A stretch of DNA of 8,924 nt, from contig SKNL01000193.1 of assembly GCA_007120555.1 (NCBI GenBank), forward strand, positions 1-8,924, written 5' to 3'. The stretch comes from Balneolales bacterium. GTDB taxonomy: Bacteria > Bacteroidota > Rhodothermia > Balneolales > Natronogracilivirgulaceae. Below, one piece after another: positions 1 through 6,633 of this stretch (positions are counted from its first letter, which is position 1; each line of letters starts with the position of its first letter). Under the pieces are notes generated by a model. It was not told where the DNA came from, did not search any database, and saw nothing but the letters and a program-made list of their open reading frames with translations. The translations under genes and the position numbers were made by a program.

Positions 1-85
1 ATAATGTGTTACCTGTGTGTTGTGGGTTATCTTTTTGATTTCGCGATTCTTGGAATTTACCAATGGGCTCGCTTAAATGCCTTTT

Positions 86-114
86 ATAATAAAAATAGAT
101 TCCAGTTAAATCAA
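86..114 (-). promoter_or_regulatory. Candidate promoter downstream of fabG, perhaps for acpP
   Basis: Just after the fabG stop, the minus strand reads TTGATT (114-109), a 17-base spacer, then TATTAT (91-86). These match 4 and 5 of 6 positions of the sigma-70 consensus at ideal spacing. The remaining 85 bases to the window edge have no open frame and an A/C-rich leader ending ACACATTAT. In many bacteria acpP follows fabG and has its own strong promoter, so this could drive acpP beyond the edge. No intrinsic terminator is visible after fabG. Confidence 0.4.
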
Positions 115-128
115 CATGAACGGCGACG

Positions 129-887
129 CTACATTGCCATGCCTCCATCCACGTTCAGGATGACGCCGGTGAGGTAGGAAGCGGCATCCGAAGCCATAAA
201 AACCACGGCTTGCGCTACTTCATCAGGTTCTCCGGCACGTTTCAGCGGTATTTGCGCTTCAATGCTTTTGAGGATATTCTCATCAAGCTTTCCTGTCATT
301 TCCGTGGATATGTATCCCGGTGCAATCACATTCACCCGGATATTCCTGGAGGCCACCTCCCTGGCAAGTGATTTTGAAAATCCTATAATCCCGGCTTTGG
401 ATGCCGAATAGTTGGTCTGTCCTGCATTTCCGGCTATTCCGACAACGGAACTGATGTTGATGATGGATCCCGAACGGGCTTTCATCATGGGACGAATGAC
501 CGCTTTTGAGTAGTTGAAGACGCTTTTGAGGTTGGTGCGAATAACATCGTCCCACTGCTCTTCGGTCATACGCATGATCAGGGTATCACGGGTTATGCCG
601 GCATTGTTCACCAGTATGTCCAGCCCGTTGAATTCACTCTGGGCAACGGCAACCACTTTTTCCGCCTCGTTGAAATCCACCGCATCGGCCTGAACCGCTT
701 TGGCTTTCCTTCCCGTTGCTTCAATTTGCCGGACCACTTCCTCTGCGGCCTCGGCAGAACGGGCATAGGTGATCAGAACGTCGGCCCCGGCCTCAGCCAG
801 CTGAAGTGCAATGGCTTTGCCTATTCCACGGCTTCCGCCAGTCACAAGAGCTGTTTTACCGTTCAGGGCAAATTTTTCCAAATTCAT
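129..887 (-). CDS. fabG: 3-oxoacyl-[acyl-carrier-protein] reductase FabG
   Basis: Cytosolic NADPH-dependent reductase of type II fatty acid synthesis. It reduces 3-oxoacyl-ACP to 3-hydroxyacyl-ACP, the first reduction in each elongation cycle. The 252-residue protein is a complete classical short-chain dehydrogenase. It has the cofactor loop TGGSRGIG (residues 16-23), NNAG (94-97), and the catalytic tetrad N119, S147, Y160 and K164 (YSASK). The C-terminal VDGGMAM is typical of FabG, and the length matches the family (about 245-250). The ATG at 887 places the Rossmann motif at the expected distance from the N-terminus; no Shine-Dalgarno sequence is visible. It lies 26 bases after fabD and is the last gene of the visible fab cluster. 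Many SDR enzymes share this fold, but position after fabH-fabD makes FabG by far the best reading. The stop is TAG. Confidence 0.97.
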   Translation of the reverse strand: MNLEKFALNGKTALVTGGSRGIGKAIALQLAEAGADVLITYARSAEAAEEVVRQIEATGRKAKAVQADAVDFNEAEKVVAVAQSEFNGLDILVNNAGITRDTLIMRMTEEQWDDVIRTNLKSVFNYSKAVIRPMMKARSGSIINISSVVGIAGNAGQTNYSASKAGIIGFSKSLAREVASRNIRVNVIAPGYISTEMTGKLDENILKSIEAQIPLKRAGEPDEVAQAVVFMASDAASYLTGVILNVDGGMAM

Positions 888-913
888 GGTTTCTGTAGTT
901 GTCTGCTGCGTTC

Positions 914-1801
914 TTATTGAAATCCCGAAATTCCGACATCCCTGAGTGTGCGTTTTACCAGTCCCTGAAGCACGTTGCCGGAACCCACTTCCACAAAATG
1001 TTTCGCACCGTCCTGGTGCATACCGGCCAGCGTCTGTGCCCAGCGAACCGGTTTCAGCAATTGCTGTTTCAGGTTTTGCCTTATCACATCCGGGTCATGG
1101 GAAACGGTTCCTGTAACATTTGAGTACACGCCGGCGACGGGTTTCTGAAACGCAAGTGTATCCAGGACAGTATTGAGTTCATCGCGGGCCGAGGACATCA
1201 GGGGTGAGTGGAAAGCGCCGCTTACCGGTAGTTTTTTCACAATCTTGGCACCAGCCTCCCTGAGCTTGTCCATGGCTTCCTCCACAGCCGGAATATGACC
1301 GGAAATGACAACTTGACCCTTCGTATTGTAATTGGCAGGAATGACAGCATGATCAGGCTCCGAATGGAGTTCGTAACAGATCTTTTCCACCACTTCGTCG
1401 TCAAGCCCGATGATGGCAGCCATTGCCCCGGGTTGCGATTCCCCAGCCTCCTGCATGAGCTCGCCACGGCGTTTGACAGCGCTCAGGGCCTCTTCGAAAT
1501 GCAGCACGCCCGATGCCGCCAAGGCTGTATACTCGCCAAGACTATGTCCCGCTACCATATCCGGTCGCTGGCCCAGGATCTCGAACAGGGAAAAAGCGTG
1601 GACAAACAGTGCCGGTTGCGTATGTTTCGTCTGTGTGAGCAATTCCTCCGGGCCTTCGAACATGATATCCGTAAGCCGGTAGCCCAGAATCTCATTCGCC
1701 TCATCACAGCGTTTGCGAAAATCACTGTTGAAGCGGTAATGATCCAGTCCCATTCCGGTTTTTTGCGATCCCTGTCCGGGAAAAAGGTATGCTTTTTTCA
1801 T
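914..1801 (-). CDS. fabD: Malonyl-CoA:ACP transacylase FabD
   Basis: Transfers the malonyl group from malonyl-CoA to acyl carrier protein, supplying the extender unit for FabH and the elongating ketosynthases. The 295-residue protein shows the standard acyltransferase pattern: GQGSQ at residues 9-13, Q62 in TQPAL, nucleophile S87 in GHSLGEY, R112 in KRRGEL, catalytic H198 in GAFHSPLM, and EVGSG at 271-275. These correspond to the Ser-His dyad, the carboxylate-binding Arg and the oxyanion Gln of E. coli FabD. It is slightly shorter than E. coli FabD (about 309) but complete. The ATG at 1801 gives the usual start, with the LFPGQGSQ motif within the first 13 residues. It follows fabH by 12 bases and precedes fabG by 26. 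There is no obvious ribosome-binding site. Confidence 0.97.
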   Translation of the reverse strand: MKKAYLFPGQGSQKTGMGLDHYRFNSDFRKRCDEANEILGYRLTDIMFEGPEELLTQTKHTQPALFVHAFSLFEILGQRPDMVAGHSLGEYTALAASGVLHFEEALSAVKRRGELMQEAGESQPGAMAAIIGLDDEVVEKICYELHSEPDHAVIPANYNTKGQVVISGHIPAVEEAMDKLREAGAKIVKKLPVSGAFHSPLMSSARDELNTVLDTLAFQKPVAGVYSNVTGTVSHDPDVIRQNLKQQLLKPVRWAQTLAGMHQDGAKHFVEVGSGNVLQGLVKRTLRDVGISGFQ

Positions 1802-1813
1802 GGGTACGAATGG

Positions 1814-2806
1814 TTACATGGCCCACTTGAGGTAAATGGCGCCCCATGTGTATCCGCCGCCGAACGCCGAGAGAACAAGTTTGTCACCTTTGTTGAGCCG
1901 GTCTTTCCAGTCATACAGACAAAGCGGGATCGTTGCGGCCGTTGTGTTACCGTATTTGTCGATATTGATCATCACTTTGGAAGGATCCAGTTCCATTCTG
2001 CGCGCCGTGGCATCAATGATCCTGAGGTTGGCCTGATGCGGAACAAGCCAGTCCACATCATCGCCGGACAACCGGTTTTTCTTCATGATCTCTACGGACA
2101 CGTCGGCCATCCCTTCCGTGGCCCTTTTGAACACAGGGCGGCCTTCCTGGTAAAGATAGTGCATTTTTTTATCTACCGTGTCATGGCTGGCCGGGTTGCG
2201 GCTTCCTCCGCCAAACTGGATCAGTGTATTGGACATATCCCCATCCGAGTACATGATGCTGTCGATAATGGCATTTTCGTCATCCGCCGGTTCCAGCAAT
2301 ACGCCGGCAGCTCCATCGCCAAAAAGGATGCATGTCGCACGATCGGTATAATCCACAATGGAACTCATTTTATCCGATCCGATAACCATTACCTTCCTGT
2401 ACTGTCCGGAAGCGATCATGTTGGAACCGACCTCAAGGGCATACAAAAAGCCCGAGCAGGCAGCGGAAAGATCGAAGCAGAAAGCATTGGAAGCGCCAAT
2501 CAGTTTCTGTGCGATGCAGGCCGTAGCGGGAAACATGTAATCGGGAGTGACCGTGGCAACAATGATCACATCGATTTCGGACGCCTCCAGGTTGCGCTGC
2601 CGTAAAATCTCGCGGGCCGCTTCAGCTGCCATGAAACCAGAAGCCTTGTCAGGATCTTTGAGAATTCTGCGTTCTGTGATACCCGTTCTGGTACGGATCC
2701 ATTCGTCGTTAGTGTCGACCAATTTCTCAAGTTCCTGATTCGTCAATACGTAATCAGGCAAATAGTGCCCCACGGCAGAGATCTTTGCTTTAATTTCAGA
2801 ACTCAT
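1814..2806 (-). CDS. fabH: 3-oxoacyl-ACP synthase III (KAS III) FabH
   Basis: Starts fatty acid synthesis by condensing an acyl-CoA primer with malonyl-ACP. The 330-residue protein carries the full catalytic triad: C117 in the DLSAACSGF motif, H257 in VPHQAN, and N287 in KYGNTTAA. The glycine-rich C-terminal AFGGGYTWGA (residues 314-323) is typical of KAS III. The N-terminal block NDEWIRTRTGI (33-43) is also characteristic and separates FabH from FabB/F and from thiolases. Length agrees with the family (about 317-335). Primer choice (acetyl-CoA or branched acyl-CoA) cannot be settled from the sequence. It sits 74 bases after plsX, a gap containing a small GC hairpin, and 12 bases before fabD. 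An AT-rich TATAAT lies only 11 bases upstream of the ATG, too close to serve as this gene's promoter. Confidence 0.97.
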   Translation of the reverse strand: MSSEIKAKISAVGHYLPDYVLTNQELEKLVDTNDEWIRTRTGITERRILKDPDKASGFMAAEAAREILRQRNLEASEIDVIIVATVTPDYMFPATACIAQKLIGASNAFCFDLSAACSGFLYALEVGSNMIASGQYRKVMVIGSDKMSSIVDYTDRATCILFGDGAAGVLLEPADDENAIIDSIMYSDGDMSNTLIQFGGGSRNPASHDTVDKKMHYLYQEGRPVFKRATEGMADVSVEIMKKNRLSGDDVDWLVPHQANLRIIDATARRMELDPSKVMINIDKYGNTTAATIPLCLYDWKDRLNKGDKLVLSAFGGGYTWGAIYLKWAM

Positions 2807-2848
2807 TCCACAGAATAATTATACAGTCCGTATGTCTGCATCTTACTG

Positions 2849-2861
2849 CCGCGTTACGCGG
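2849..2861. other. GC-rich hairpin in the plsX-fabH gap
   Basis: A perfect 5-bp inverted repeat, CCGCG/CGCGG, with a 3-base loop lies in the 74-base gap between plsX and fabH. It is not followed by a T-tract on the minus strand, so it does not look like an intrinsic terminator. It could be an RNA processing or stability element within the operon transcript, or it could be chance. It is short, so confidence that it has a function is low. Confidence 0.3.
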
Positions 2862-2880
2862 AAGGCGCCAACCCCATTGT

Positions 2881-3867
2881 TCACGCTACAGATGCAATGA
2901 TTTTTTTGTTGATATCCGATTCGGCCATCCTGACCGCATTGAGAATCATGTTTTTTATGGCTTCGGGGGAGCTGCCTCCATGTCCCACCATGCTGATCCC
3001 GTTCACACCAAGGAACGGAACACCACCAACCCGCTGGTAGTCAAAAGGCATAAAGGCTTCCTGAAGCAAGGACGTCACCAGGGCAACCTTCTCCTTGTCC
3101 AGCTGGCGTTTCTTGATAACACCCATGAGCAGCATTTTAAGCGCCTCCGGGATCGACTCGCCAAACTTGAGGAGTATATTTCCGGTTATTCCATCACAGA
3201 CAAACACGTCAGCCTGCCCGGACAGTACGTCGCGACCCTCAATATTACCAACAAAATTGGGAAGTGCTTGCAGAAGCTGATACGCTTGTTTGAGCGTCTC
3301 GGATCCTTTTTCCTTCTCCTCACCCACATTGAGCAGTCCGATTCGCGGAGTGTCTATGCCCATCATGTCCCGCGCATAGATATTGCACATAACACCGAAC
3401 TGGTAAAGCATTTCCGGCTTGACTTCCAGGTTGGCACCGGCATCGATCATCAGCCCCAAACCCTTGACCGTAGGATAAAACGTAGCAATGGTCGGCCGGA
3501 TGACCCCGTCGAGCCTGCCAAGGATAAAAGCGGAGGCAGCCATAAGCGCACCTGTGTTGCCGGCACTCACAAAGCCGTCAACCATACCCTTCTGATGCAT
3601 GCCCAGACCAACGACAATGGACGAGTGCGGTTTATTGCGGACAGCCTGTGCCGGCGACTCATCCATGCCTATGATTTCAGGAGCATCCTGAAGTATGATG
3701 CGATCTTCAGGATAGTCATGATTTGCAAGTTCTTTCTTTATTTCTTCTTCCGGACCAGTGAGAATAACGGTGAGCCGATCATTTTCCCCGACGGCCAGTA
3801 CGGCACCGCTTACCGGGTTTTCTGGAAAATGGTCACCGCCAAAGGCATCAACGGCAATTTTCATCAT
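2881..3867 (-). CDS. plsX: Phosphate acyltransferase PlsX
   Basis: Peripheral membrane enzyme that converts acyl-ACP to acyl-phosphate, the donor PlsY uses to make lysophosphatidic acid. It links fatty acid synthesis to phospholipid synthesis. The 328-residue protein has the family blocks in order: IAVDAFGGD (residues 4-12), SAGNTGALMA (101-110), IDAGAN (141-146), LLNVGEEKEKG (178-188), GNIEGRD (207-213), CDGITGN (224-230) and GVNGISMVGHGGSS (287-300). The usual first motif is DAMGGDxxP; here it reads DAFGGDHFP, a mild variation. The frame stays open upstream to 4017, but those 50 codons run into rpmF and resemble no PlsX, so the start is one of two adjacent ATGs at 3867 and 3864. No Shine-Dalgarno sequence is seen. 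It lies 50 bases after rpmF and 74 before fabH. Confidence 0.96.
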   Translation of the reverse strand: MMKIAVDAFGGDHFPENPVSGAVLAVGENDRLTVILTGPEEEIKKELANHDYPEDRIILQDAPEIIGMDESPAQAVRNKPHSSIVVGLGMHQKGMVDGFVSAGNTGALMAASAFILGRLDGVIRPTIATFYPTVKGLGLMIDAGANLEVKPEMLYQFGVMCNIYARDMMGIDTPRIGLLNVGEEKEKGSETLKQAYQLLQALPNFVGNIEGRDVLSGQADVFVCDGITGNILLKFGESIPEALKMLLMGVIKKRQLDKEKVALVTSLLQEAFMPFDYQRVGGVPFLGVNGISMVGHGGSSPEAIKNMILNAVRMAESDINKKIIASVA

Positions 3868-3917
3868 GTGAATATATGTGAATTTGGATTGAATTCCTGT
3901 TGGATACCGGTTAGGAG

Positions 3918-4103
3918 TCAGACTTCGCTGGCGGCCTTGACTACCTGACGACCCCTGTAATATCCACATTCCGTACAGGCGCGATGACGCTGGTGCACCG
4001 TTCCGCAATTGGTACACTCTGTCAGGGTAAGATCCTCCAATTTGTAATTTGCGCGTCTTTTGTCCCTTCTGGCCTTGGAGGTTTTTCTTTTTGGATGTGC
4101 CAT
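3918..4103 (-). CDS. rpmF: 50S ribosomal protein L32 (zinc-binding form)
   Basis: Structural protein of the large ribosomal subunit. The 61-residue product starts MAHPKRKTSKARRDKRRA, the classic basic L32 N-terminus. It carries two Cys pairs (C30/C33 and C43/C46, each CxxC) that form a zinc ribbon, so this is the zinc-containing (C+) form rather than a cysteine-free paralogue. Length matches the family (about 56-64). It lies 10 bases after the yceD-family gene and 50 bases before plsX, the conserved yceD-rpmF-plsX order of many bacteria, so its expression is tied to lipid synthesis genes. The ATG at 4103 is certain from the conserved N-terminus. Confidence 0.97.
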   Translation of the reverse strand: MAHPKRKTSKARRDKRRANYKLEDLTLTECTNCGTVHQRHRACTECGYYRGRQVVKAASEV

Positions 4104-4113
4104 ATTCCGTTAC

Positions 4114-4620
4114 TTAATTCTTTTGAATTTTTTGTTTCAGTTCCGTAAGAGCGTCCCACCTGGGATCATGCCCCGATTCTTTTTCTTTGTCACCAAAACT
4201 GGCTTCAAATTCCGTTATTTTTCCATCCTCGATATATCTTGGATGAAGTTTTTTAACAGGGATACCGAGCAGTACCGTATCCCGCAATTCCCGGGTGATA
4301 TCAATGACATTCCGCGATGGATCCAGTTTTCGGAGCGTCCCGGAGAGCTCCTCCCGTTCATCCTGGACATCATGCTGAAAAACAACTTCGTATGTGCTTT
4401 CAAACATGGTTTCATAGCGATCGAGCGAGCGGTCACAGCTCAGTGTTGCGAAAACACTGAGCTGACACTGAATCCGAAGGTTGTCATCCTGCTTGTTGAA
4501 CTTCAGCTGTATCTTGACCCGGGTTATGCCCGAGCCTTCGACACCCAGCTCATCAGCCTCAACTTCAAGCAGTTCATCTGACACCCCCTTGGGTATCTCG
4601 TTGTATCGGAAGGAAATCAT
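4114..4620 (-). CDS. YceD/DUF177 family protein
   Basis: Member of the YceD (DUF177) family, usually encoded just before rpmF. E. coli YceD has been linked to 23S rRNA accumulation, and a molecular function is not firmly established. The 168-residue protein is acidic and has no signal peptide or membrane segment. Family marks are the C-x-R-S-L stretch at residues 62-66, the IDITRELRDTVLLGIP segment (106-121) followed by KKLH (123-126), and DPRWDAL near the C-terminus (152-158). Many relatives have a second cysteine three positions after the first, but here only C62 is present, so metal binding through a Cys pair is unlikely. It begins 62 bases after the deoxynucleoside kinase stop, in an AT-rich gap with a possible promoter, and ends 10 bases before rpmF. 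The family call is firm because sequence and position agree. Confidence 0.9.
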   Translation of the reverse strand: MISFRYNEIPKGVSDELLEVEADELGVEGSGITRVKIQLKFNKQDDNLRIQCQLSVFATLSCDRSLDRYETMFESTYEVVFQHDVQDEREELSGTLRKLDPSRNVIDITRELRDTVLLGIPVKKLHPRYIEDGKITEFEASFGDKEKESGHDPRWDALTELKQKIQKN

Positions 4621-4649
4621 GTTGGTCTTTGCACTTGTAACAAAGCTGA

Positions 4650-4680
4650 TAAATTTAACAAATTATGCACACATAAACAA
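4650..4680 (-). promoter_or_regulatory. Candidate internal promoter upstream of yceD-rpmF-plsX-fab
   Basis: In the AT-rich 62-base gap between the deoxynucleoside kinase and yceD genes, the minus strand reads TTG (4680-4678), then 20 bases, then TAAATTTA (4657-4650). This matches 7 of 8 positions of the TAnnTTTG -7 element of Bacteroidota sigma-A promoters, with the expected TTG at -33. It lies about 30 bases before the yceD ATG. It would let the ribosomal/lipid genes be transcribed separately from pfkA-pgi. The match is short, the region is AT-rich, and the host group is itself inferred. Confidence 0.33.
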
Positions 4681-4682
4681 CG

Positions 4683-5330
4683 CTATGAAAATAATCCAAA
4701 TCTTCTTTGCTCTATGGTTTCGATTACCTTTCCCAAATCCTCCTTGTTGTTGACAAAATCCAGATGGTCCGTATCAATGATCAGTTTTTCATGCGGATAG
4801 CGTTTGATCCAGTCTTCATAGAGCGTGTTAAGCCGCTCGAGATATTCAATTCTGATGGTGCTTTCGTAGTCTCTGCCGCGCTGCTGAATCTGCCGGACCA
4901 GGGTTGGCACGTCAGCCCGCAGATAGATGAGCATGTCCGGTGGTGTCAGAAATGCAACCATCTCCCGAAACAGATTGCTGTAGTTTTCAAAATCACGCTT
5001 GCTCATCAGCCCCATCTGGTATAGGTTCTTGGCAAAGATCTCAACGTCCTCGTAGATGGTGCGGTCCTGGATGAAGCTCTCCCGTGTGCTTACAATCTCT
5101 TGCTGGCTGCGAAACCGGCTGGAGAGGAAATAGACCTGCAGGTTGAAGCTCCAACGCCTCATATCTTCATAAAAATCCGTCAGGTAAGGATTGTCATCCA
5201 CGGATTCGTAGTAGGCGCGCCACTTGTAGTGTTTGGCCAGCAAGGTGGTAAGGGAAGATTTTCCAGCCCCGATATTGCCGGCAACGGCATAATAGTAGAA
5301 GTCCGATTTCTTTTTCTCCGGCATGGTCAT
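4683..5330 (-). CDS. Deoxynucleoside kinase (dNK/dGK-dAK family)
   Basis: Cytosolic salvage enzyme that phosphorylates deoxynucleosides to dNMPs using ATP. The 215-residue protein has the P-loop GNIGAGKSS (residues 18-26), the substrate-site block ESVDDNPYL (42-50, with E42 the likely catalytic base), the DR pair at 89-90 of the DRS/T motif, and an Arg-rich lid, RGRDYES (151-157). This matches the dNK family (PF01712: deoxyadenosine, deoxyguanosine and deoxycytidine kinases) rather than thymidine kinase TK1 or thymidylate kinase. Which base is preferred cannot be read from sequence. Its ATG overlaps the pgi stop in a TGATG junction, preceded by AAAGGAG, so translation is probably coupled. A second in-frame ATG two codons on (5324) is a possible alternative start. 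It is followed by a 62-base gap. Confidence 0.92.
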   Translation of the reverse strand: MTMPEKKKSDFYYYAVAGNIGAGKSSLTTLLAKHYKWRAYYESVDDNPYLTDFYEDMRRWSFNLQVYFLSSRFRSQQEIVSTRESFIQDRTIYEDVEIFAKNLYQMGLMSKRDFENYSNLFREMVAFLTPPDMLIYLRADVPTLVRQIQQRGRDYESTIRIEYLERLNTLYEDWIKRYPHEKLIIDTDHLDFVNNKEDLGKVIETIEQRRFGLFS

Positions 5331-6622
5331 CAGTCTCCTTTCCCAAGCAGTCGGTACATGGCTTTCTTATACGCTTCCACTCCCGGCTGATCAAAAGGAT
5401 TCTCCCCCAGGGAATAGACAAAAATGGCCGTTGCCAGTTCAAAATAATAAATGGCATGGCCGAGGCATTCGGCGTTCTGCTCATCGATCCTGGCAATGAA
5501 GACCGGCACTCCACCTTCCCCATGGGCCTGAACTGTCCCTTGAAACGCTTTTTCATTGACCTCTTCCATGGTTTTGCCTGAAAGATAATTCAAGCCGTCG
5601 TAATCCCTGGATTCCGTGGACAGCGTCAGCGATCTTTCAGGTTTTCGGATGTGAAGAAACGTCTCCATTATGTTTCGTTTTCCATCCTGGACCATCTGTC
5701 CGAGGCTGTGCAGGTCGGTCGAGTACTGGGCAACGGCGGGAAACAGACCCTGGCCATTTTTGCCTTCGCTTTCGCCGTAAAGCTGCTGCAGCCACCCGCC
5801 CATGGAAACGAGTGCAGGCTCAAAGGAAGCAATGAGATCTATGGCGTACCCATTTTTGTAAAGCGCAAATCGCGTGCTCACATAGTCCAGAAGGTTATCA
5901 CGGTCTCCCTCCAGTTTCCGGTAGCAATCCACGGCACCATAAAAAAGACTTTTGACATCAATGCCGGCAGCGGCTATGGGAAGCAGTCCGACGGGTGTCA
6001 GTACCGAAAACCTGCCGCCGACATCATCCGGAAGTATGAACTTGCGGTATCCATAGGCCTGGATGATCTTGTTCAATGCCCCTCCATCCTTGCTGGTGGT
6101 GCAAAATATGCGCGACACCGCATCTTCGCCATAGCGATCATGTATCCACTTTCTGAGTACCCGGAAGGCAATGGCGGTCTCCATGGTGGTTCCGGACTTG
6201 GAAATGACATTCAGATAGACCTGCTTGTGCGACCCATCAGCATTTGGCTTGTCGAGATACGCGATCAGCCGCTGCAGGTACCCGCCGGATATGTGATGTC
6301 CGGCATAGATAATCTCCGGGCCTCGATCCGAAAACCCGGGACGCAGGGCCTCAATGACCGCACGCGCACCGAGATAGGACCCGCCTATCCCGCAAACAAT
6401 TAATACATCTGCGTTTTTATGGATTTCCCTTCCGATGGACTCCATGTTTTCAAGGAGCGCATCATTCGGTTCCCTGAGAATGTCCTGCCAGCCAAGCCAT
6501 TCGGTTCCTTTTCCCGTGCGCTTGTCCAGCTGCTCTGACGAATCGTTTACAACCCCGGCGGCAAGATTATATTCTTCATCCGACAGGAAGGTGCGGGCCA
6601 GCTTTGTTTCAATAGTGATCAT
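5330..6622 (-). CDS. pgi: Glucose-6-phosphate isomerase
   Basis: Interconverts glucose 6-phosphate and fructose 6-phosphate at the top of glycolysis and gluconeogenesis. The 430-residue protein is the short bacterial type (Bacillus-like Pgi is about 450; the E. coli/animal type is about 550). Motifs in order are GIGGSYLGARA (residues 78-88, sugar-phosphate site), SKSGTT (141-146), GGRFS (202-206, signature 1), GESEGK (283-288, E284 as catalytic base), H305 in STDLHS, and NPFDQPGVEAYKK (408-420, signature 2 with catalytic K419). All expected catalytic residues are present. It begins 11 bases after pfkA, whose substrate is its product, and its TGA overlaps the start of the deoxynucleoside kinase gene by one base. 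The ATG at 6622 has no visible Shine-Dalgarno sequence. Confidence 0.97.
   Translation of the reverse strand: MITIETKLARTFLSDEEYNLAAGVVNDSSEQLDKRTGKGTEWLGWQDILREPNDALLENMESIGREIHKNADVLIVCGIGGSYLGARAVIEALRPGFSDRGPEIIYAGHHISGGYLQRLIAYLDKPNADGSHKQVYLNVISKSGTTMETAIAFRVLRKWIHDRYGEDAVSRIFCTTSKDGGALNKIIQAYGYRKFILPDDVGGRFSVLTPVGLLPIAAAGIDVKSLFYGAVDCYRKLEGDRDNLLDYVSTRFALYKNGYAIDLIASFEPALVSMGGWLQQLYGESEGKNGQGLFPAVAQYSTDLHSLGQMVQDGKRNIMETFLHIRKPERSLTLSTESRDYDGLNYLSGKTMEEVNEKAFQGTVQAHGEGGVPVFIARIDEQNAECLGHAIYYFELATAIFVYSLGENPFDQPGVEAYKKAMYRLLGKGD
5335..5341 (-). promoter_or_regulatory. Shine-Dalgarno sequence of the deoxynucleoside kinase gene
   Basis: AAAGGAG, read on the minus strand, lies inside the last codons of pgi. 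It is 4 bases before the first ATG (5330) and 10 before the second (5324). It is the only clear Shine-Dalgarno-like sequence among the gene starts of the window, and it sits at the TGATG overlap, supporting translation reinitiation. Because it also encodes Lys-Gly-Asp of Pgi, chance cannot be excluded. Confidence 0.5.
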
Positions 6623-6633
6623 GTTCAGATTTG

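Noticed and set aside
31..60. Short inverted repeat ATTC-TTG-GAAT in the leader after fabG, considered as a lipid-regulator operator
   Set aside because: Arms of only four bases, and no match to a fatty-acid regulator site I know, such as the FapR operator.
1295..2605. 436-codon open frame on the plus strand, antisense to fabD and fabH
   Set aside because: It lies opposite two genes with complete catalytic motifs, crosses their junction, has a Cys/His/Arg-rich composition with no recognisable domain, and no initiation signal. It is a by-product of codon use on the real strand.
2818..2823. TATAAT on the minus strand just upstream of fabH
   Set aside because: It is 11 bases from the fabH ATG and its best -35 partner matches only 3 of 6 positions, so it is unlikely to be the fabH promoter.
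2980..3948. 322-codon plus-strand open frame antisense to plsX
   Set aside because: PlsX is complete on the minus strand; the antisense translation shows no domain and no start signals.
4627..4645. Weak inverted repeat CTTTG/CAAAG upstream of yceD
   Set aside because: Five AT-rich base pairs with a 9-base loop and no T-tract; too weak for a terminator or a structured leader.
5651..6403. 250-codon plus-strand open frame antisense to pgi
   Set aside because: Shadow of the pgi coding sequence; no recognisable motifs.
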